From positions 1-56,688 of the forward strand of contig NZ_AKCS01000020.1 of assembly GCF_000299035.1 (NCBI RefSeq): a DNA stretch of 56,688 nt. The letters run 5' to 3'. This document shows, one piece after another, positions 24,465 to 35,127 of this stretch. The stretch is from Bacillus bingmayongensis (GTDB taxonomy: Bacteria; Bacillota; Bacilli; Bacillales; Bacillaceae_G). The position numbers and the translations under genes are program-made. The notes beneath the pieces are model-generated. The model was not told the origin of the DNA, ran no database searches, and was given only the letters and a program-made list of their open reading frames with translations. Positions within the stretch are counted from its first letter, which is position 1. The number at the start of each line of letters is the position of its first letter.

Positions 24465-24504
24465 AACCATCAGACGTTCTCTTCGCCTGGAGTGTTTGAT
24501 GGTT
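24465..24504 (-). terminator. terminator of the DUF4870 gene
   Basis: AACCATCA/TGATGGTT stem with a 24-base loop containing further pairing, followed by a long T-run on the minus strand. Confidence 0.7.
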
Positions 24505-24511
24505 TTTCATG

Positions 24512-24829
24512 TTAGGATTTCATGACTTGAATTCCTTTTACGATATTCCAAATAAAGAAGTATAGGCTAATAATACCACAAATGCATAAAGTAATAATCG
24601 CACCGATGCCAAGTGTCACATCAGGTTGATTGGAACCAAGTCCCATAATTCCTACTACAATCATTCCTACAAAGGCTGCGATACTTGGAATAATATGTGT
24701 CCATAGCGCTCGCTTTGCATGATATTTCGTTTCATCTTCACCTATAATCCAAACAATAATTGGGAATAAAATAGGAGCAAAGAAAACACTCCAGTATGAA
24801 AAAGCAGATAATAATTTATTTCCGTTCAT
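24512..24829 (-). CDS. DUF4870-family membrane protein
   Basis: This 105-residue protein has three hydrophobic segments and the conserved YHAKRALWTHIIPSIAAFVG stretch that marks the DUF4870 (YtzI/TIC20-like) family of small membrane proteins. Function is unknown. ATG 24829 follows AGGTGAT by five bases; the GTG just upstream lies inside that site. Confidence 0.78.
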   Translation of the reverse strand: MNGNKLLSAFSYWSVFFAPILFPIIVWIIGEDETKYHAKRALWTHIIPSIAAFVGMIVVGIMGLGSNQPDVTLGIGAIITLCICGIISLYFFIWNIVKGIQVMKS

Positions 24830-25010
24830 ATATATCACCTCATGAAATAGTGTTTGTTGTTATACTTTTAGTATGAGGTAGAATGCAGTAAAGTACTATC
24901 GATTCATCTTACAAAAACCTCACAGTTTTGTAAGGTTTGGAGAAATTGAATGTATATGTAATGAAATGATAAATATGGATTGCATTATAAAATGTAGTAT
25001 AGTAAAAAAA

Positions 25011-25028
25011 ACAGCGAAGATTCGCTGT
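25011..25028 (-). terminator. terminator of the effector-binding remnant
   Basis: ACAGCGAA/TTCGCTGT stem with a two-base loop followed by eight T residues on the minus strand. Confidence 0.75.
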
Positions 25029-25064
25029 TTCTTTTGAGGTAAAGAGTGTAATACATGAAATGGA

Positions 25065-25291
25065 TTAAGCAAGTGCGATATGAATATCAACCTGTGCATC
25101 ATTTGGATCAATAGCTCGTTCATCGTATAGTTCAAAGTCTATTGTGAAAGCGCGTAAGCAATTTTATAGTCAGGGGTTATATACCCGTCAATCGTTCTTC
25201 CATATATTTCGTTTGCTATCGAGTCCGTCCATACTTCAGATTCCCTCTGTGTGTCAAAAATAACATCTTCACTTTTCCATCTAATGTCCAT
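25065..25291 (-). pseudogene. GyrI-like/effector-binding domain protein, frameshifted remnant
   Basis: From an ATG at 25291 the minus strand reads ESEVWTDSIANEIYGRTID, then YITPDYKIAYAL, and stops at a TAG. Shifting frame near 25149 restores TIDFELYDERAIDPNDAQV and DIHIALA to a stop at 25065. The two parts together match the C-terminal half of integron-associated effector-binding (Cass2/GyrI-like) domains, which end in a DFELYDER...VDIYIPI-like pattern. The N-terminal half is missing and no good ribosome binding site precedes the ATG. A terminator remains downstream. Confidence 0.65.
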
Positions 25292-25377
25292 GTCAAAAGC
25301 CGCCTTTAAAAAATGCTTTATCTATAATTATCCTATAACGTTTTAACCTTTGTCACTTGTTTACATAGAATAAAGAA

Positions 25378-25406
25378 GACGCAATTTCTGCCTTAGAAAT
25401 TGCGTC
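25378..25406 (-). terminator. terminator of yumC
   Basis: Perfect 11-bp stem GACGCAATTTC/GAAATTGCGTC with a T-rich tail on the minus strand. Confidence 0.75.
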
Positions 25407-25426
25407 TTTGTTATCATACCTATAAA

Positions 25427-26416
25427 TTAAAACATACTAGAACTATGCATTGGTTGCAGTTTTGCATTTGGATCGAAGTAAGCTTTTGCATTGTTTACTG
25501 CTGTTGGTGCTTCACCAAAGCCACATGCAATCAGTTTTACTTTTCCTTCATATGTACAAATGTCACCAGCTGCGTAAATACCAGGGATGTTTGTTTCCAT
25601 TTTAGAGTTTACAAGGATGCTGTTCTTTTGAATGTCTAAGCCCCAATTTTTAATTGGACCAAGAGAAGAAACAAAGCCGTAGTTTACGATGACATCATCA
25701 ACGTCGATGACAACTTTTTCTTCTGTTTTTACATGTTGCAATACAACTTGTTCAATTTTATCTTCGCCAATTAATTCAACCGGAACGTAAGGTGTTTTTA
25801 CGTCTGCACGGGAGTTCATTAAGTTTTCTACGCTGTGCTCATGAGCGCGGAATTTATCACGGCGATGAATGATTGTTACTTGTTCAGCGATTGGTTCCAA
25901 CATCATTGTCCAGTCCACTGCAGAGTCGCCGCCGCCAAATACAACGACGCGTTTTCCGGCGAATTTGTTCATATCATCAACGAAATAGTGTAAATTTTTC
26001 TTCTCGAATTTTTCCACACCCTCTAATTCCAAACGGCGTGGTTGGAAAGCGCCATTACCAGCTGTAATAATGACAGACTTAGAATAGTGCGTTTCTTTAT
26101 TTGTTACAAGCTTAAATACGCCATCAGCTTGCTTTTCAAGTGTATCAACTGCTTCTTCTAGGCAAACAGTCGGTTCAAACTTTTTCATTTGTTCTTTTAA
26201 ATTATCAACAAGTTCTTGTGCGCGTACTTTCGGGAATCCCGCAACGTCGTAAATATATTTTTCAGGGTATAGTGCGGATAATTGTCCTCCAAGCTGCGGT
26301 AAGCTTTCAATAATTTTTACACTGGCCTGTCTCATTCCGCCATAAAACGCTGTGAATAACCCTGTTGGACCTCCACCGATAATCGTTATGTCGTAAACTT
26401 TTTGATTTTCTGTCAC
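25427..26416 (-). CDS. yumC: YumC, ferredoxin/flavodoxin-NADP+ reductase (type 2)
   Basis: This 329-residue FAD enzyme resembles thioredoxin reductase but lacks the redox CxxC, the hallmark of YumC-type ferredoxin-NADP+ reductases. The FAD motif is [15 protein letters not shown], the NADPH motif is [13 protein letters not shown], and IYAAGDIC sits near the C-terminus. It supplies low-potential electrons, via ferredoxin or flavodoxin, to desaturases, nitric oxide synthase or Fe-S enzymes. ATG 26416 lies seven bases after a GGGGG site. It diverges from ndh. Confidence 0.92.
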   Translation of the reverse strand: MTENQKVYDITIIGGGPTGLFTAFYGGMRQASVKIIESLPQLGGQLSALYPEKYIYDVAGFPKVRAQELVDNLKEQMKKFEPTVCLEEAVDTLEKQADGVFKLVTNKETHYSKSVIITAGNGAFQPRRLELEGVEKFEKKNLHYFVDDMNKFAGKRVVVFGGGDSAVDWTMMLEPIAEQVTIIHRRDKFRAHEHSVENLMNSRADVKTPYVPVELIGEDKIEQVVLQHVKTEEKVVIDVDDVIVNYGFVSSLGPIKNWGLDIQKNSILVNSKMETNIPGIYAAGDICTYEGKVKLIACGFGEAPTAVNNAKAYFDPNAKLQPMHSSSMF

Positions 26417-26645
26417 TATTTATTCCCCCTATAGATGGAATTTTGATATTGATTCCATATATTGTTCATATGTATACGGAAATCCTGCAAATAAGATTGC
26501 ACTTTACAATAAAAATGATAACATATTTCAGTTTATAATACTGCAAGAAATGACTGAATTATATGTAAGCTTGTGCATAGATAGGATGAAAATGTATAAA
26601 ATATACCAAATAGGTAAATCGATGAAAAAAAGGCTAAAAAACCCT

Positions 26646-26659
26646 TGAAAACGCTATGT
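26646..26659. promoter_or_regulatory. cre-like site upstream of ndh/yumC
   Basis: TGAAAACGCTATGT matches 12 of 14 positions of the CcpA consensus TGWAANCGNTNWCA. It lies in the middle of the 468-bp divergent region, which holds no supported gene. Confidence 0.3.
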
Positions 26660-26789
26660 TATTTTAAAATATTGATAATTCCCTAGGCGCTTGAATTATG
26701 ACATAAAACCGACTAATATAGGAAAGTATTATGTTAATTTTTTATGACAAATTTCGTAAGATTTTTTGAATACGTTTTGTTATGCTTGA

Positions 26790-26811
26790 GAATGTGAGGA
26801 ATTCCACATTC
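26790..26811. promoter_or_regulatory. 22-bp palindrome, Rex-like operator upstream of ndh
   Basis: GAATGTG and CACATTC arms enclose GGAATTCC. The inner 18 bases match 10 of the 14 fixed positions of the Rex consensus TTGTGAA-N4-TTCACAA, including TGTGA and CACA. A TTGACA hexamer follows immediately at 26812-26817. Confidence 0.4.
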
Positions 26812-26884
26812 TTGACAAAGTAAGTGTTTAGTACTTTGGTCTTATTTTTTATTACTATTATATAAAGAAAAGGGTTGTGATTGA

Positions 26885-28093
26885 GTGAAAACTCCAAAAA
26901 TCGTAGTTTTAGGTGCAGGTTATGGCGGGATGATTACGACTGTTCGTCTGCAAAAAACATTATCTGTAAGTGAAGCTGAAATTACGTTAGTAAACAACAA
27001 CAGCTATCACTACCAAGCAACTTGGTTACATGAAAGTGCAGCTGGTACATTACATCATGATAAAATCCGTCTCGACATTCAAGACGTTATTGATACAAAT
27101 AAAGTAAACTTTGTACAAGATACAGTTGTAGAAATTAAGGCAGCTGAAAAACGCGTTATCTTAAAAAATGCTGAGTTAGAGTATGATTACTTAGTAATCG
27201 GTCTTGGTTTTGAGTCTGAAACATTTGGTATTAAAGGATTGAAAGAGCATGCATTCTCTATTACTAACATTAATGCAACTCGCCAAATTCGTGAGCATAT
27301 GGAATACAAGTTCTCTCAATATGCGACTGAAAAACGTGATGAGTTAGTAACAATTGTTGTTGGTGGCGCAGGATTTACAGGTATCGAGTATGTAGGTGAG
27401 CTTGCAAATCGTATTCCTGAACTTTGCAAAGAGTATGATGTTCCACGTGAAAAAGCACGTATCATCTGTGTAGAAGCTGCTCCATCGGCACTTCCTGGTT
27501 TCGATCCAGAATTAGTTGAGTACGCTGTAAAACAGTTAGAGAAAAAAGGTGTAGAATTCCGCATCGGTACAGCAATCAAAGAAGCAACTGAAGAAGGTAT
27601 TCTAGTTGCGAACGGTGACGATGTAGAATTACTTAAGTCTGAAACTGTTGTTTGGGCTGCTGGTGTTCGCGGTAACGGTATTGTGGAAGAGTCTGGCTTT
27701 GAAGCAATGCGCGGACGTGTAAAAGTTGATGAGTATATGCATGCTCCAGGTCATGAAGATGTATTCATGGTTGGTGACGCAGCGTTAATCATCAATGAAG
27801 AGATTAATCGTCCATACCCACCAACAGCACAAATTGCAATTCAACAAGGTTACAACATTGCACACAACTTAGCTGTGTTAATTCGTGGTAAAGGCGAAAT
27901 GAAGAAATTCGTATTTGATAACAAAGGATCTGTATGTTCATTAGGACATGACGATGCAATGGGCGTTGTTATGGGGAAAAAGTTAACAGGATGGAAAGCT
28001 TCCTTCATGAAGAAAGTAATCGATAACCGTTACCTATTCCTACTTGGTGGACCTTTATTAGTTCTTAAAAAAGGTAAATTAAAGTTCTTTTAG
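26885..28093 (+). CDS. ndh: type II NADH dehydrogenase (YumB/Ndh)
   Basis: This 402-residue NDH-2 oxidises NADH and reduces menaquinone at the cytoplasmic face of the membrane without pumping protons. FAD motif [16 protein letters not shown] motif [23 protein letters not shown] and the [11 protein letters not shown] quinone-site stretch are all present. The GTG at 26885 follows AAAGGG and ATTGA. It lies where yumB sits in B. subtilis, divergent from yumC; the symbol ndh reflects function. A palindrome resembling a Rex operator stands about 75 bp upstream. Confidence 0.9.
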   Translation: MKTPKIVVLGAGYGGMITTVRLQKTLSVSEAEITLVNNNSYHYQATWLHESAAGTLHHDKIRLDIQDVIDTNKVNFVQDTVVEIKAAEKRVILKNAELEYDYLVIGLGFESETFGIKGLKEHAFSITNINATRQIREHMEYKFSQYATEKRDELVTIVVGGAGFTGIEYVGELANRIPELCKEYDVPREKARIICVEAAPSALPGFDPELVEYAVKQLEKKGVEFRIGTAIKEATEEGILVANGDDVELLKSETVVWAAGVRGNGIVEESGFEAMRGRVKVDEYMHAPGHEDVFMVGDAALIINEEINRPYPPTAQIAIQQGYNIAHNLAVLIRGKGEMKKFVFDNKGSVCSLGHDDAMGVVMGKKLTGWKASFMKKVIDNRYLFLLGGPLLVLKKGKLKFF

Positions 28094-28104
28094 TATATAG
28101 TAGA

Positions 28105-28141
28105 AAAAAGCAGAAACGGCTATGAGTCGTTTCTGCTTTTT
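28105..28141. terminator. bidirectional terminator after ndh
   Basis: Perfect 14-bp stem AAAAAGCAGAAACG/CGTTTCTGCTTTTT. Confidence 0.88.
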
Positions 28142-28172
28142 GTGTAATACAAGCTTTTCTTACACTTCTATT

Positions 28173-28607
28173 TCAGCGTACATTCAGTGTATAAGTAGAA
28201 GTTCTTTTTGGGCGAAAAGCAACAAAAAACCAAATTACATTTGTGATGGATACTGCTGCGCAAAGAATGATGACTCCTAAGAAAGAGGAGGCGTTATAGT
28301 CACCTGTGCGTATTATAATAGATACGACTACAAGTATCACAAGATGTACGAATATCCCCATACTGCAAAGAAAAGCCATGATAAATCGTATTGCCTTCAC
28401 CCCTACGATATAAAGAAGTAGAGGTACGATATAAAATAGTAAAATCATGCCGATTGATTTCCACATGCCTAAAGAGTTAAATTTATTTGCATTAGGTCCT
28501 AAATCAGCAAGTGGTGAAAGTGAAATGGAAACTAAGACAGAGCAGAAGAGTAATGCGGAAACTAATGTTGCAAATACAGTACTGGACTTTTTTGATTGAT
28601 TTCTCAT
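28173..28607 (-). CDS. hypothetical four-segment membrane protein
   Basis: This 144-residue protein, which I do not securely recognise, has four hydrophobic segments (about residues 10-30, 50-68, 72-100 and 105-130) and a basic C-terminal tail (FRPKRTSTYTLNVR). It could belong to the DUF5391 family of Bacillus membrane proteins, but that is a guess. ATG 28607 is about 11 bases from AAAGGAG. Confidence 0.6.
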   Translation of the reverse strand: MRNQSKKSSTVFATLVSALLFCSVLVSISLSPLADLGPNANKFNSLGMWKSIGMILLFYIVPLLLYIVGVKAIRFIMAFLCSMGIFVHLVILVVVSIIIRTGDYNASSFLGVIILCAAVSITNVIWFFVAFRPKRTSTYTLNVR

Positions 28608-28875
28608 TTTACTTTTTACTCCTTTCGCAATGAATAGGTGTGATGTAATATTCAAGGAAGAATTTTGAAGGAATTTGAGACATTTCTAAAGGGAGCAAAT
28701 ACCCTATATTCACATTATATCAAATATATGGAAAGTGATAAATGAGATAGAAGAGTAGAAAGAAACGTATCAACTAAGGAACAAGGAAGATTATATTATT
28801 CTCACTGAAAAATATAGTATAATACATAGAAAAGAATGAATATTCTGTTCGTTTAATTGGAAGGGGTTTTACATC

Positions 28876-29382
28876 ATGGGGAAACGTGGGAAGGTCTGGT
28901 TAGCTGTAAGTGGACTAGTAGTGACAAAGGATGGTAGATGGCTCTTCGTTAAGAAAAAATATAGTGGGTTAAAAGGGAAATGGTCATTACCAGCGGGCTT
29001 TGTCAATGAAGGCGAAACGATTGATGAAGCTGTTAAACGTGAAATTTTGGAAGAGACAGGTATTACTGCACATGTAAAAGGCGTGATTGGTATTCGCTCT
29101 GGTGTCATTCGTGATGAAATTAGTGATAATATGATTATTTTTCTACTCGAACCAGAAGGAGAAGAGGTTACGGTTCAAGAAGAGGAATTGTCGGAAGTAG
29201 CATTTTTATATCCGAAAGATATTGCATATGATCAAAATACTTCTATATTAATTCGATATTTATTAGAAGGGAATACAGGATCAATTCTTGAAATGGATCC
29301 AACATTAAATCCAGGAGAGCAATTTGGATATACAGCGTATCATGTGTTTACGGCGGGAGAGAAGGAGATGGGGAACAAGTGA
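28876..29382 (+). CDS. Nudix hydrolase
   Basis: This 168-residue protein has a complete Nudix box at residues 41-63 (GFVNEGETIDEAVKREILEE followed by TGI), so it should hydrolyse a nucleoside diphosphate linked to another moiety with Mg2+. Substrate is unknown. ATG 28876 follows GGAAGGGG. The 3' end overlaps the GTG start of yuiB by four bases, so the two genes are translationally coupled and probably form an operon with yuiC. Confidence 0.87.
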   Translation: MGKRGKVWLAVSGLVVTKDGRWLFVKKKYSGLKGKWSLPAGFVNEGETIDEAVKREILEETGITAHVKGVIGIRSGVIRDEISDNMIIFLLEPEGEEVTVQEEELSEVAFLYPKDIAYDQNTSILIRYLLEGNTGSILEMDPTLNPGEQFGYTAYHVFTAGEKEMGNK

Positions 29383-29696
29383 GTATACCGGTACTACTTA
29401 TTTCAATGATGTTGTTTTTTATACTGTTCTTCGGAATTGGATTTTTACTTAACATGATTTTACGTGCGACTTGGGTAATGGTTATCATTTATCCAATTGT
29501 TTGCATACTAATCATTAATAAGTCAAGTGTTTGGGAATATTTTTCAAAACCGAAAGAAACGTTTTCCTCATTTGGAACAAGTGTCTCGCATCTTGGACAA
29601 GCGGATCTCTTTATTTTATCAACTGGATTAATCGGGGCAATTTTGTCCGGTGTTGTGATAAAGAAACTACGTCAAAGCGGGTATCAAATGTTTTAA
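29379..29696 (+). CDS. yuiB: YuiB, small membrane protein
   Basis: This 105-residue protein matches YuiB. It has two closely spaced hydrophobic segments at the N-terminus (about 4-24 and 30-48), a soluble loop and a third segment near residues 76-94. Function is unknown. The GTG overlaps the Nudix stop codon (GTGA). A terminator separates it from yuiC. Confidence 0.78.
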   Translation: MSIPVLLISMMLFFILFFGIGFLLNMILRATWVMVIIYPIVCILIINKSSVWEYFSKPKETFSSFGTSVSHLGQADLFILSTGLIGAILSGVVIKKLRQSGYQMF

Positions 29697-29724
29697 TCTC
29701 CAGCTTCCTGGGGATTATTTTTTT
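29695..29724 (+). terminator. terminator after yuiB
   Basis: AATCTCCAG/CTGGGGATT stem with one mismatch, followed by a run of T. Confidence 0.65.
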
Positions 29725-29783
29725 TTGCATATTTCTACATCGTATGGGGAATGACTAACGATGAAGGAGTGTGGAATATTAAA

Positions 29784-30410
29784 ATGTTAAAACGATATGG
29801 TATTCGCATTATGATGACTTGTTTACTTGTAGCAGCTTTATGTGTGACATGGCAAGCATTCACAGGAGTCTCTTTAATAGAGATTATAAAAACATATCAG
29901 GGAAGCGATGTAAAAGAAGTACATGCGGCAGAAGTAGAGCAACGAGTTGTTCCGAGTAAAGAAGTGATAAATGCTTTAGAACAGGGAAGAGACTGGTCTA
30001 AATACCGTGTAATGGAAATGACAGCAACTGGTTATACGTCAGGGATAGAATCAACTGGTAAAAGACCCGGACACCCAGAGTATGGCATTACATATTCAGG
30101 TGTAAAGGCAAAAAGGGATATATATTCTACAATCGCAGCGGATTTACGTGTGTTTCCGATTGGAACCATTCTTTTTGTACCAGGTTATGGGTATGGTGTG
30201 GTAGCGGATAAAGGTGGAGCCATAAAAGGAAATAGACTCGATTTATATTATGAAACTGTTCAAGATGTATATAGTGAGTGGGGCAAGAAGAAGGTAAATG
30301 TATATGTAGTGAAACTGGGTAACGGTAAGTTAACAGAAGAGCAGTTAACGCTGCTGAACCAAGATGAAACGCTGCAGGTATTTCGCAGCCAATATTTGAA
30401 ACAGAGATAG
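29784..30410 (+). CDS. yuiC: YuiC, 3D-domain (MltA/RlpA-like) exported protein
   Basis: This protein of about 208 residues has an N-terminal membrane segment ([17 protein letters not shown]) and a C-terminal 3D domain. The fold's conserved aspartates are in [26 protein letters not shown] and NRLDLYYE. 3D domains occur in lytic transglycosylases; YuiC homologues resemble the resuscitation-promoting Sps proteins that cleave peptidoglycan glycan strands. ATG 29784 is 14 bases from AAGGAG, rather far, so the true start (29751 or a non-ATG codon) is uncertain. Confidence 0.82.
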   Translation: MLKRYGIRIMMTCLLVAALCVTWQAFTGVSLIEIIKTYQGSDVKEVHAAEVEQRVVPSKEVINALEQGRDWSKYRVMEMTATGYTSGIESTGKRPGHPEYGITYSGVKAKRDIYSTIAADLRVFPIGTILFVPGYGYGVVADKGGAIKGNRLDLYYETVQDVYSEWGKKKVNVYVVKLGNGKLTEEQLTLLNQDETLQVFRSQYLKQR

Positions 30411-30437
30411 TCTAGTGGGGTTAACGCTAGACTTTTT
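30409..30437 (+). terminator. terminator after yuiC
   Basis: AGTCTAG/CTAGACT stem followed by five T residues; it begins at the stop codon. Confidence 0.7.
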
Positions 30438-30479
30438 AATTTGTCCTGGTTCACAATATAAGAAAAATGGGGTGGGGAA

Positions 30480-30854
30480 GTGGAAGATTATCCGTTGGCA
30501 TACTATGAGTTTTTTGTGAAATATAATGAAGAAGATTATTATACGTGTCACGACTTATTAGAAGAAATGTGGCTGGAAGAGCGGAGCAACTTATTTTTAA
30601 AAGGTTTATTACAAATGGTAGTTGCTCAGTATCATTATAGTTATGGAAATATAAAAGGGGCGCGAATGATGATGGAAGTGGCGGAGCAATATTTGACACC
30701 GTATTGCCCCTTGTATTGGAGCTTAGATGTAAACGAGGTCGTGGCATTTATTCAAAAGTGCCGGAAAGTAATACCTGAACAGATAGAGAAAGTCCCATAT
30801 GAACAAGTGCATAATTTGCCGTCATTACCGGAGCTTATTCTATATATGAAGTGA
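30480..30854 (+). CDS. DUF309 protein
   Basis: This 124-residue helical protein of the DUF309 family carries its signature in YYTCHDLLEEMWLEERSNLFLKGLLQ, with a histidine and acidic residues that may bind metal. Function is unknown. The GTG at 30480 follows GGGGTGGGGAA. It stands between yuiC and pepA. Confidence 0.82.
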   Translation: MEDYPLAYYEFFVKYNEEDYYTCHDLLEEMWLEERSNLFLKGLLQMVVAQYHYSYGNIKGARMMMEVAEQYLTPYCPLYWSLDVNEVVAFIQKCRKVIPEQIEKVPYEQVHNLPSLPELILYMK

Positions 30855-30948
30855 CATAAAAAAAGTGAAGTGCAAGAGAAGTTGGAATTATCGCATTTTC
30901 AAGAAAATACAGTTATAATAAAAATAGCGAAATCTAGGGGGTGTGAAC

Positions 30949-32433
30949 ATGTTTCAAGTACAAAAAGAATTAGCAAGCCATGAAGCAGTCATCGTTGCTT
31001 TATTTGAAGAAGAAAAAGCGAGTAGTTTTGTACAGGAATTAGATAAAGCATTTGAAGGACAATTACAAGTTTTATTAGAAGAAAAAGAGCTTTCTGCAAA
31101 GAAAAAAGCCATTTCCAAAGTACATAGCTTAGGAAAAACAAATGTAAAACGTTATTATTTTGTCGGTCTTGGCAAAAAAGAATCATACTCAACAGAAACG
31201 TTACGTGCTTCACTTAGTAAAGCATTTAAAACATTAAAAGCTAATAAAGTGAAAGAAGCTGCGATTTTACTTGATTCATTCGTAACAGATAAGTTAGACG
31301 CAATTGATGTTGCACATATTGCCAATGAAGTATCTTGCCAAAGTACATATGATTTACAAACATATAAAACGGACAAAAAAGAAAGTGTAGAGCTAGAAAA
31401 TTTTGTGGTTATTACAGCAGAGGATGCAAAAGAAATCGAAGCTGCATTAACAGTAGGATATGTGCATGGACGTGCTACAAACTCAGCTCGTACACTTGTA
31501 AATATGCCGCCGAACGTATTAACAGCAACAAAACTTGCAGAGTATGCTGTTGAATTAGCTGAGAAATATGACATGGATTATAAGGTGCTTGAGAAAGAAG
31601 AAATGGAAGAGCTTGGTATGGGGGCATTACTTGCCGTAAACCAAGGTTCGACAGAGCCACCAAAAATGATTGTTCTTATTTATAAAGGAAAAGAAGAATG
31701 GACGGATGTTATCGGATTCGTTGGAAAAGGGATCACATATGATACAGGCGGTTATTCTTTAAAACCACGCGAAGGCATGGTAGGAATGAAAGGTGATATG
31801 GGCGGTGCTGCAGCAGTTCTTGGCGCAATGGAAATTATCGGTGAACTTCGCCCAGAGCAAAACGTAGTCGCTGTTATCCCATCAACAGATAATGTCGTGA
31901 GCGGTACAGCATTTAAACCAGATGATGTAATTACATCTATGAGCGGTAAAACAATTGAAGTATTAAATACAGATGCAGAAGGCCGCCTTGCATTAGCTGA
32001 TGGTATTACGTATGCGAAGAAACTTGGTGCAAACTATCTTGTTGATATTGCAACATTAACAGGTGGTGTTATCGTTGCGCTTGGAAATCATACAACAGGT
32101 GCAATGACAAATAATGAAGTACTATATGAACAAGTGTTAGAAGCATCAATGGAAACAGATGAACCAATTTGGCAATTACCGATTTTTGAGCGTGATAAAG
32201 AACGCGTTCGCAACAGTAAATTTGCTGATTTAAATAACTCACCAGGCCGCGAAGGTCATGCGGTAATGGCCGGAACATTCCTTGGCGAGTTTGCAGAAGA
32301 AACACCATGGGTACATTTAGATATTGCAGGGACATCTGATACAACGAGTGCGCATGATTTAGGTCCAGCTGGAGCAACGGGTGCAATGGTTCGTACGCTT
32401 GCGACACTTGTTGAACGCTTTGGAGAAGAATAA
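30949..32433 (+). CDS. pepA: leucyl aminopeptidase (PepA/YuiE, M17)
   Basis: This 494-residue M17 metallo-aminopeptidase removes N-terminal residues in the cytosol and works as a hexamer with two metal ions. The signature [12 protein letters not shown] is present, as are [16 protein letters not shown] and [10 protein letters not shown], which supply metal and catalytic residues. ATG 30949 is six bases after GGGGGTG; a GTG two codons upstream lies inside that site. It is the YuiE counterpart. Confidence 0.93.
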   Translation: MFQVQKELASHEAVIVALFEEEKASSFVQELDKAFEGQLQVLLEEKELSAKKKAISKVHSLGKTNVKRYYFVGLGKKESYSTETLRASLSKAFKTLKANKVKEAAILLDSFVTDKLDAIDVAHIANEVSCQSTYDLQTYKTDKKESVELENFVVITAEDAKEIEAALTVGYVHGRATNSARTLVNMPPNVLTATKLAEYAVELAEKYDMDYKVLEKEEMEELGMGALLAVNQGSTEPPKMIVLIYKGKEEWTDVIGFVGKGITYDTGGYSLKPREGMVGMKGDMGGAAAVLGAMEIIGELRPEQNVVAVIPSTDNVVSGTAFKPDDVITSMSGKTIEVLNTDAEGRLALADGITYAKKLGANYLVDIATLTGGVIVALGNHTTGAMTNNEVLYEQVLEASMETDEPIWQLPIFERDKERVRNSKFADLNNSPGREGHAVMAGTFLGEFAEETPWVHLDIAGTSDTTSAHDLGPAGATGAMVRTLATLVERFGEE

Positions 32434-32444
32434 AATAGGTGTAG

Positions 32445-32472
32445 AAAAGGCAGCGAATTACGCTGCCTTTTT
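32445..32472. terminator. terminator between pepA and cdaS
   Basis: Perfect stem AAAAGGCAGCG/CGCTGCCTTTT with a five-base loop, usable on both strands. Confidence 0.85.
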
Positions 32473-33077
32473 TATAAAGAAATGGTATATAAGGTTCCGT
32501 TTAAAGCAAAGGATGTGCGACCCGTTTCTTCAGAGACAACTAATATGAGTGCATCACTTTTTTCTGATAAACCAATTGCAGCTCGGTGACGTGTTCCAAA
32601 CCTTGAATCAATTTCTGTATTCTTTGTTAGTGGGAGGATGTTTGCTGCTGAAACAATATGATTATTTTTAATGAGAATAGCTCCATCATGAAGCGGATTT
32701 CCTGGATAAAAGATGGATTCCAGTAGTGGAACGGTTAAATACGCTTCAAGTCTTGTTCCGGTTTGAATCAGGGAATCAAGTGGATTATTTCTTTCTACAA
32801 CAATTAACGCACCATGTTTCCTATCGCCTAAATGTTGAATTGCTGTTGTAATGGAAGCATAGCCTGATGTGAAGGGTGATAAATAGGCCTTTAAATAATA
32901 AGAAGCTGCTAGTGTTTGAACATTGCTTAGTAGATGATGAATTTCTTCCATTTTACATAAAATGCACTCACCGTCTTGTTCAACGGTTTGCTTCATGTCC
33001 CGTAATTCGGTCTCTACAACTTCAATCATTTGTTTCGTTTTTATTTTTAACTCTTCTGATAATCCCCATTCTTCCAT
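32472..33077 (-). CDS. cdaS: sporulation-specific diadenylate cyclase CdaS
   Basis: This 201-residue protein makes c-di-AMP from two ATP. It has an N-terminal autoinhibitory helical region (about 1-60), as in CdaS, and a DisA_N cyclase domain with the DGA (131-133) and RHR (163-165) motifs. CdaS of B. subtilis (YojJ) acts in the forespore and affects germination. It lacks the membrane segments of CdaA. ATG 33077 follows AGGTGAG. It is monocistronic and divergent from pgcA. Confidence 0.9.
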   Translation of the reverse strand: MEEWGLSEELKIKTKQMIEVVETELRDMKQTVEQDGECILCKMEEIHHLLSNVQTLAASYYLKAYLSPFTSGYASITTAIQHLGDRKHGALIVVERNNPLDSLIQTGTRLEAYLTVPLLESIFYPGNPLHDGAILIKNNHIVSAANILPLTKNTEIDSRFGTRHRAAIGLSEKSDALILVVSEETGRTSFALNGTLYTISL

Positions 33078-33220
33078 TTTTCTCACCTTTTTGTTAAAAG
33101 TATATAGCGTTAGTGTATACAAATTCTAACAGTAAAATCCTGCTAGATTGCAAAATGTATTGAGATACTTACCGTTTTTTTCATATAATGAGGTTATGAC
33201 ACGCGAGAGGAGATAAGATA

Positions 33221-34945
33221 ATGGATTGGAAAAAAGAATATAGTCGCTGGCTTTCATATGCAAACTTAGATGCAGAACTAAAAGAACAGCTAGAAAATAT
33301 GCAGCAAGATGAAAAGAAAATAGAAGATAGCTTCTATAAAAACTTAGAATTCGGTACAGGTGGTATGCGTGGAGAGCTTGGTGCTGGTACGAACCGTTTG
33401 AACGTATATACAGTTCGAAAGGCAACAAAAGGATTGGCACACTTTATTGAAAAATTAGGTGAAGAAGCGAAGAAGCGCGGCGTTGTTGTAGCGTATGATT
33501 CTCGTCATAAATCACCTGAATTTGCAATGGAAGTAGCGGCAACACTTGGTGCACATGGTATTACAACATATGTATTTGAAAGCTTACGCCCAACACCGGT
33601 ACTCTCTTTCGCAGTTCGTTATTTACATACAGTAAGTGGAATCGTTCTTACGGCAAGTCATAACCCACCTGAATATAACGGGTATAAAGTGTATGGAGAA
33701 GATGGTGGACAACTGCCTCCAAAAGAAGCCGACGAGTTAATTAGCTACGTAAACGAAGTAGAAGATGAATTAACAGTAGAAGTTGCTGATGTGGAACAGT
33801 TGAAAGCGGACGGCTTATTACATATGATTGGACAAGAAGTAGATGATGCATACTTAGCAGAGTTAAAAACAGTCATCATCAATAAAGAAATGGTACAAGA
33901 AGTTGGAAAGAACTTAAAAATTGTCTTTACACCATTACATGGAACATCCAATATTCCTGTGCATCGCGGTTTAGAGGCAGTTGGATTTAAAGATGTAACA
34001 GTTGTAAAAGAACAAGAGTTACCAGATCCAAACTTTTCCACAGTAAAATCACCAAATCCAGAAGAGCATGCGGCGTTTGAACTTGCGATTCGTGACGGTG
34101 AAAAAGTAGGCGCAGACGTGTTAATCGCAACAGATCCAGATGCAGACCGTCTTGGCGTAGCTGTTCGTAATCACGCTGGTGAGTACCAAGTGTTAACAGG
34201 GAACCAAACAGGTGCGTTAATGCTTGACTATTTATTATCACAAAAGAAACAAAATGGTACACTTCCAGAAAATGGTGTTGTATTAAAGACAATCGTAACT
34301 TCTGAAATCGGTCGTACAATTGCAAAAGCATATGGTTTAGATACAGTAGATACATTAACTGGATTTAAATTTATCGGTGAAAAGATTAAGCAGTATGAAG
34401 AAAGTGGACAATATGACTTCCAATTTGGCTATGAAGAAAGCTATGGTTATTTAATTCGTCCATTCTGCCGCGATAAAGATGCAGTACAATCTGTACTGTT
34501 TGCATGTGAAGTTGCAGCATACTATAAGTCACAAGGCAAAACATTATATGATGGTTTATTAGAAGTGTTTGCGAAATACGGATTCTTCCGTGAAGACCTT
34601 GTATCATTAACGCTAAAAGGAAAAGATGGCGCAGAGAAAATTCAAGAGATGATGGCATCGTTCCGTGAAAATCCACCAAAAGAAGTAGCTGATTTAACAG
34701 TGACTTCAGTAGAGGATTATAAAGCAAGCATCATTACATCTCTAGAAGATGGAAGTAAGGAAGAGATTCACTTACCGAAATCAAATGTGTTAAAATATCA
34801 ATTAGCAGATGGTTCTTGGTTCTGCTTACGTCCATCTGGAACAGAGCCGAAAATCAAGTTTTATTTTGGTGTGAAAGATGATTCCTTACAAAATAGTGAA
34901 CAAAAGTTACTTGCTATTAAAGAAGATATCATGAATCGTTTATAA
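33221..34945 (+). CDS. pgcA: alpha-phosphoglucomutase PgcA
   Basis: This 574-residue enzyme interconverts glucose 6-phosphate and glucose 1-phosphate. The active-site serine S146 is in [15 protein letters not shown], the Mg loop is DPDADR (305-310), and the phosphate-binding [12 protein letters not shown] is near the C-terminus. With gtaB just downstream it feeds UDP-glucose for teichoic acid glucosylation, glycolipids and exopolysaccharide. ATG 33221 lies after AGAGGAG. A terminator separates it from gtaB. Confidence 0.94.
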   Translation: MDWKKEYSRWLSYANLDAELKEQLENMQQDEKKIEDSFYKNLEFGTGGMRGELGAGTNRLNVYTVRKATKGLAHFIEKLGEEAKKRGVVVAYDSRHKSPEFAMEVAATLGAHGITTYVFESLRPTPVLSFAVRYLHTVSGIVLTASHNPPEYNGYKVYGEDGGQLPPKEADELISYVNEVEDELTVEVADVEQLKADGLLHMIGQEVDDAYLAELKTVIINKEMVQEVGKNLKIVFTPLHGTSNIPVHRGLEAVGFKDVTVVKEQELPDPNFSTVKSPNPEEHAAFELAIRDGEKVGADVLIATDPDADRLGVAVRNHAGEYQVLTGNQTGALMLDYLLSQKKQNGTLPENGVVLKTIVTSEIGRTIAKAYGLDTVDTLTGFKFIGEKIKQYEESGQYDFQFGYEESYGYLIRPFCRDKDAVQSVLFACEVAAYYKSQGKTLYDGLLEVFAKYGFFREDLVSLTLKGKDGAEKIQEMMASFRENPPKEVADLTVTSVEDYKASIITSLEDGSKEEIHLPKSNVLKYQLADGSWFCLRPSGTEPKIKFYFGVKDDSLQNSEQKLLAIKEDIMNRL

Positions 34946-34976
34946 TAAGATAGAGTGTTACTTCCATTAATGAAGG

Positions 34977-35008
34977 AAGAGGAGAACGTAGAACGGCCTC
35001 CTCTTTTC
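34977..35008 (+). terminator. terminator after pgcA
   Basis: AAGAGGAG/CTCCTCTT stem with a 13-base loop and a short T-run. Confidence 0.7.
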
Positions 35009-35127
35009 TTGCATGTGGGAAAAATTCGCTTGCTAAGGGTGAAAGAACATTTCACTGTATAGAAGATATAGAATTACACCATACAATAAAAAAAGATATT
35101 TGATGATTAGAAAAGAGGGTATTTGTT

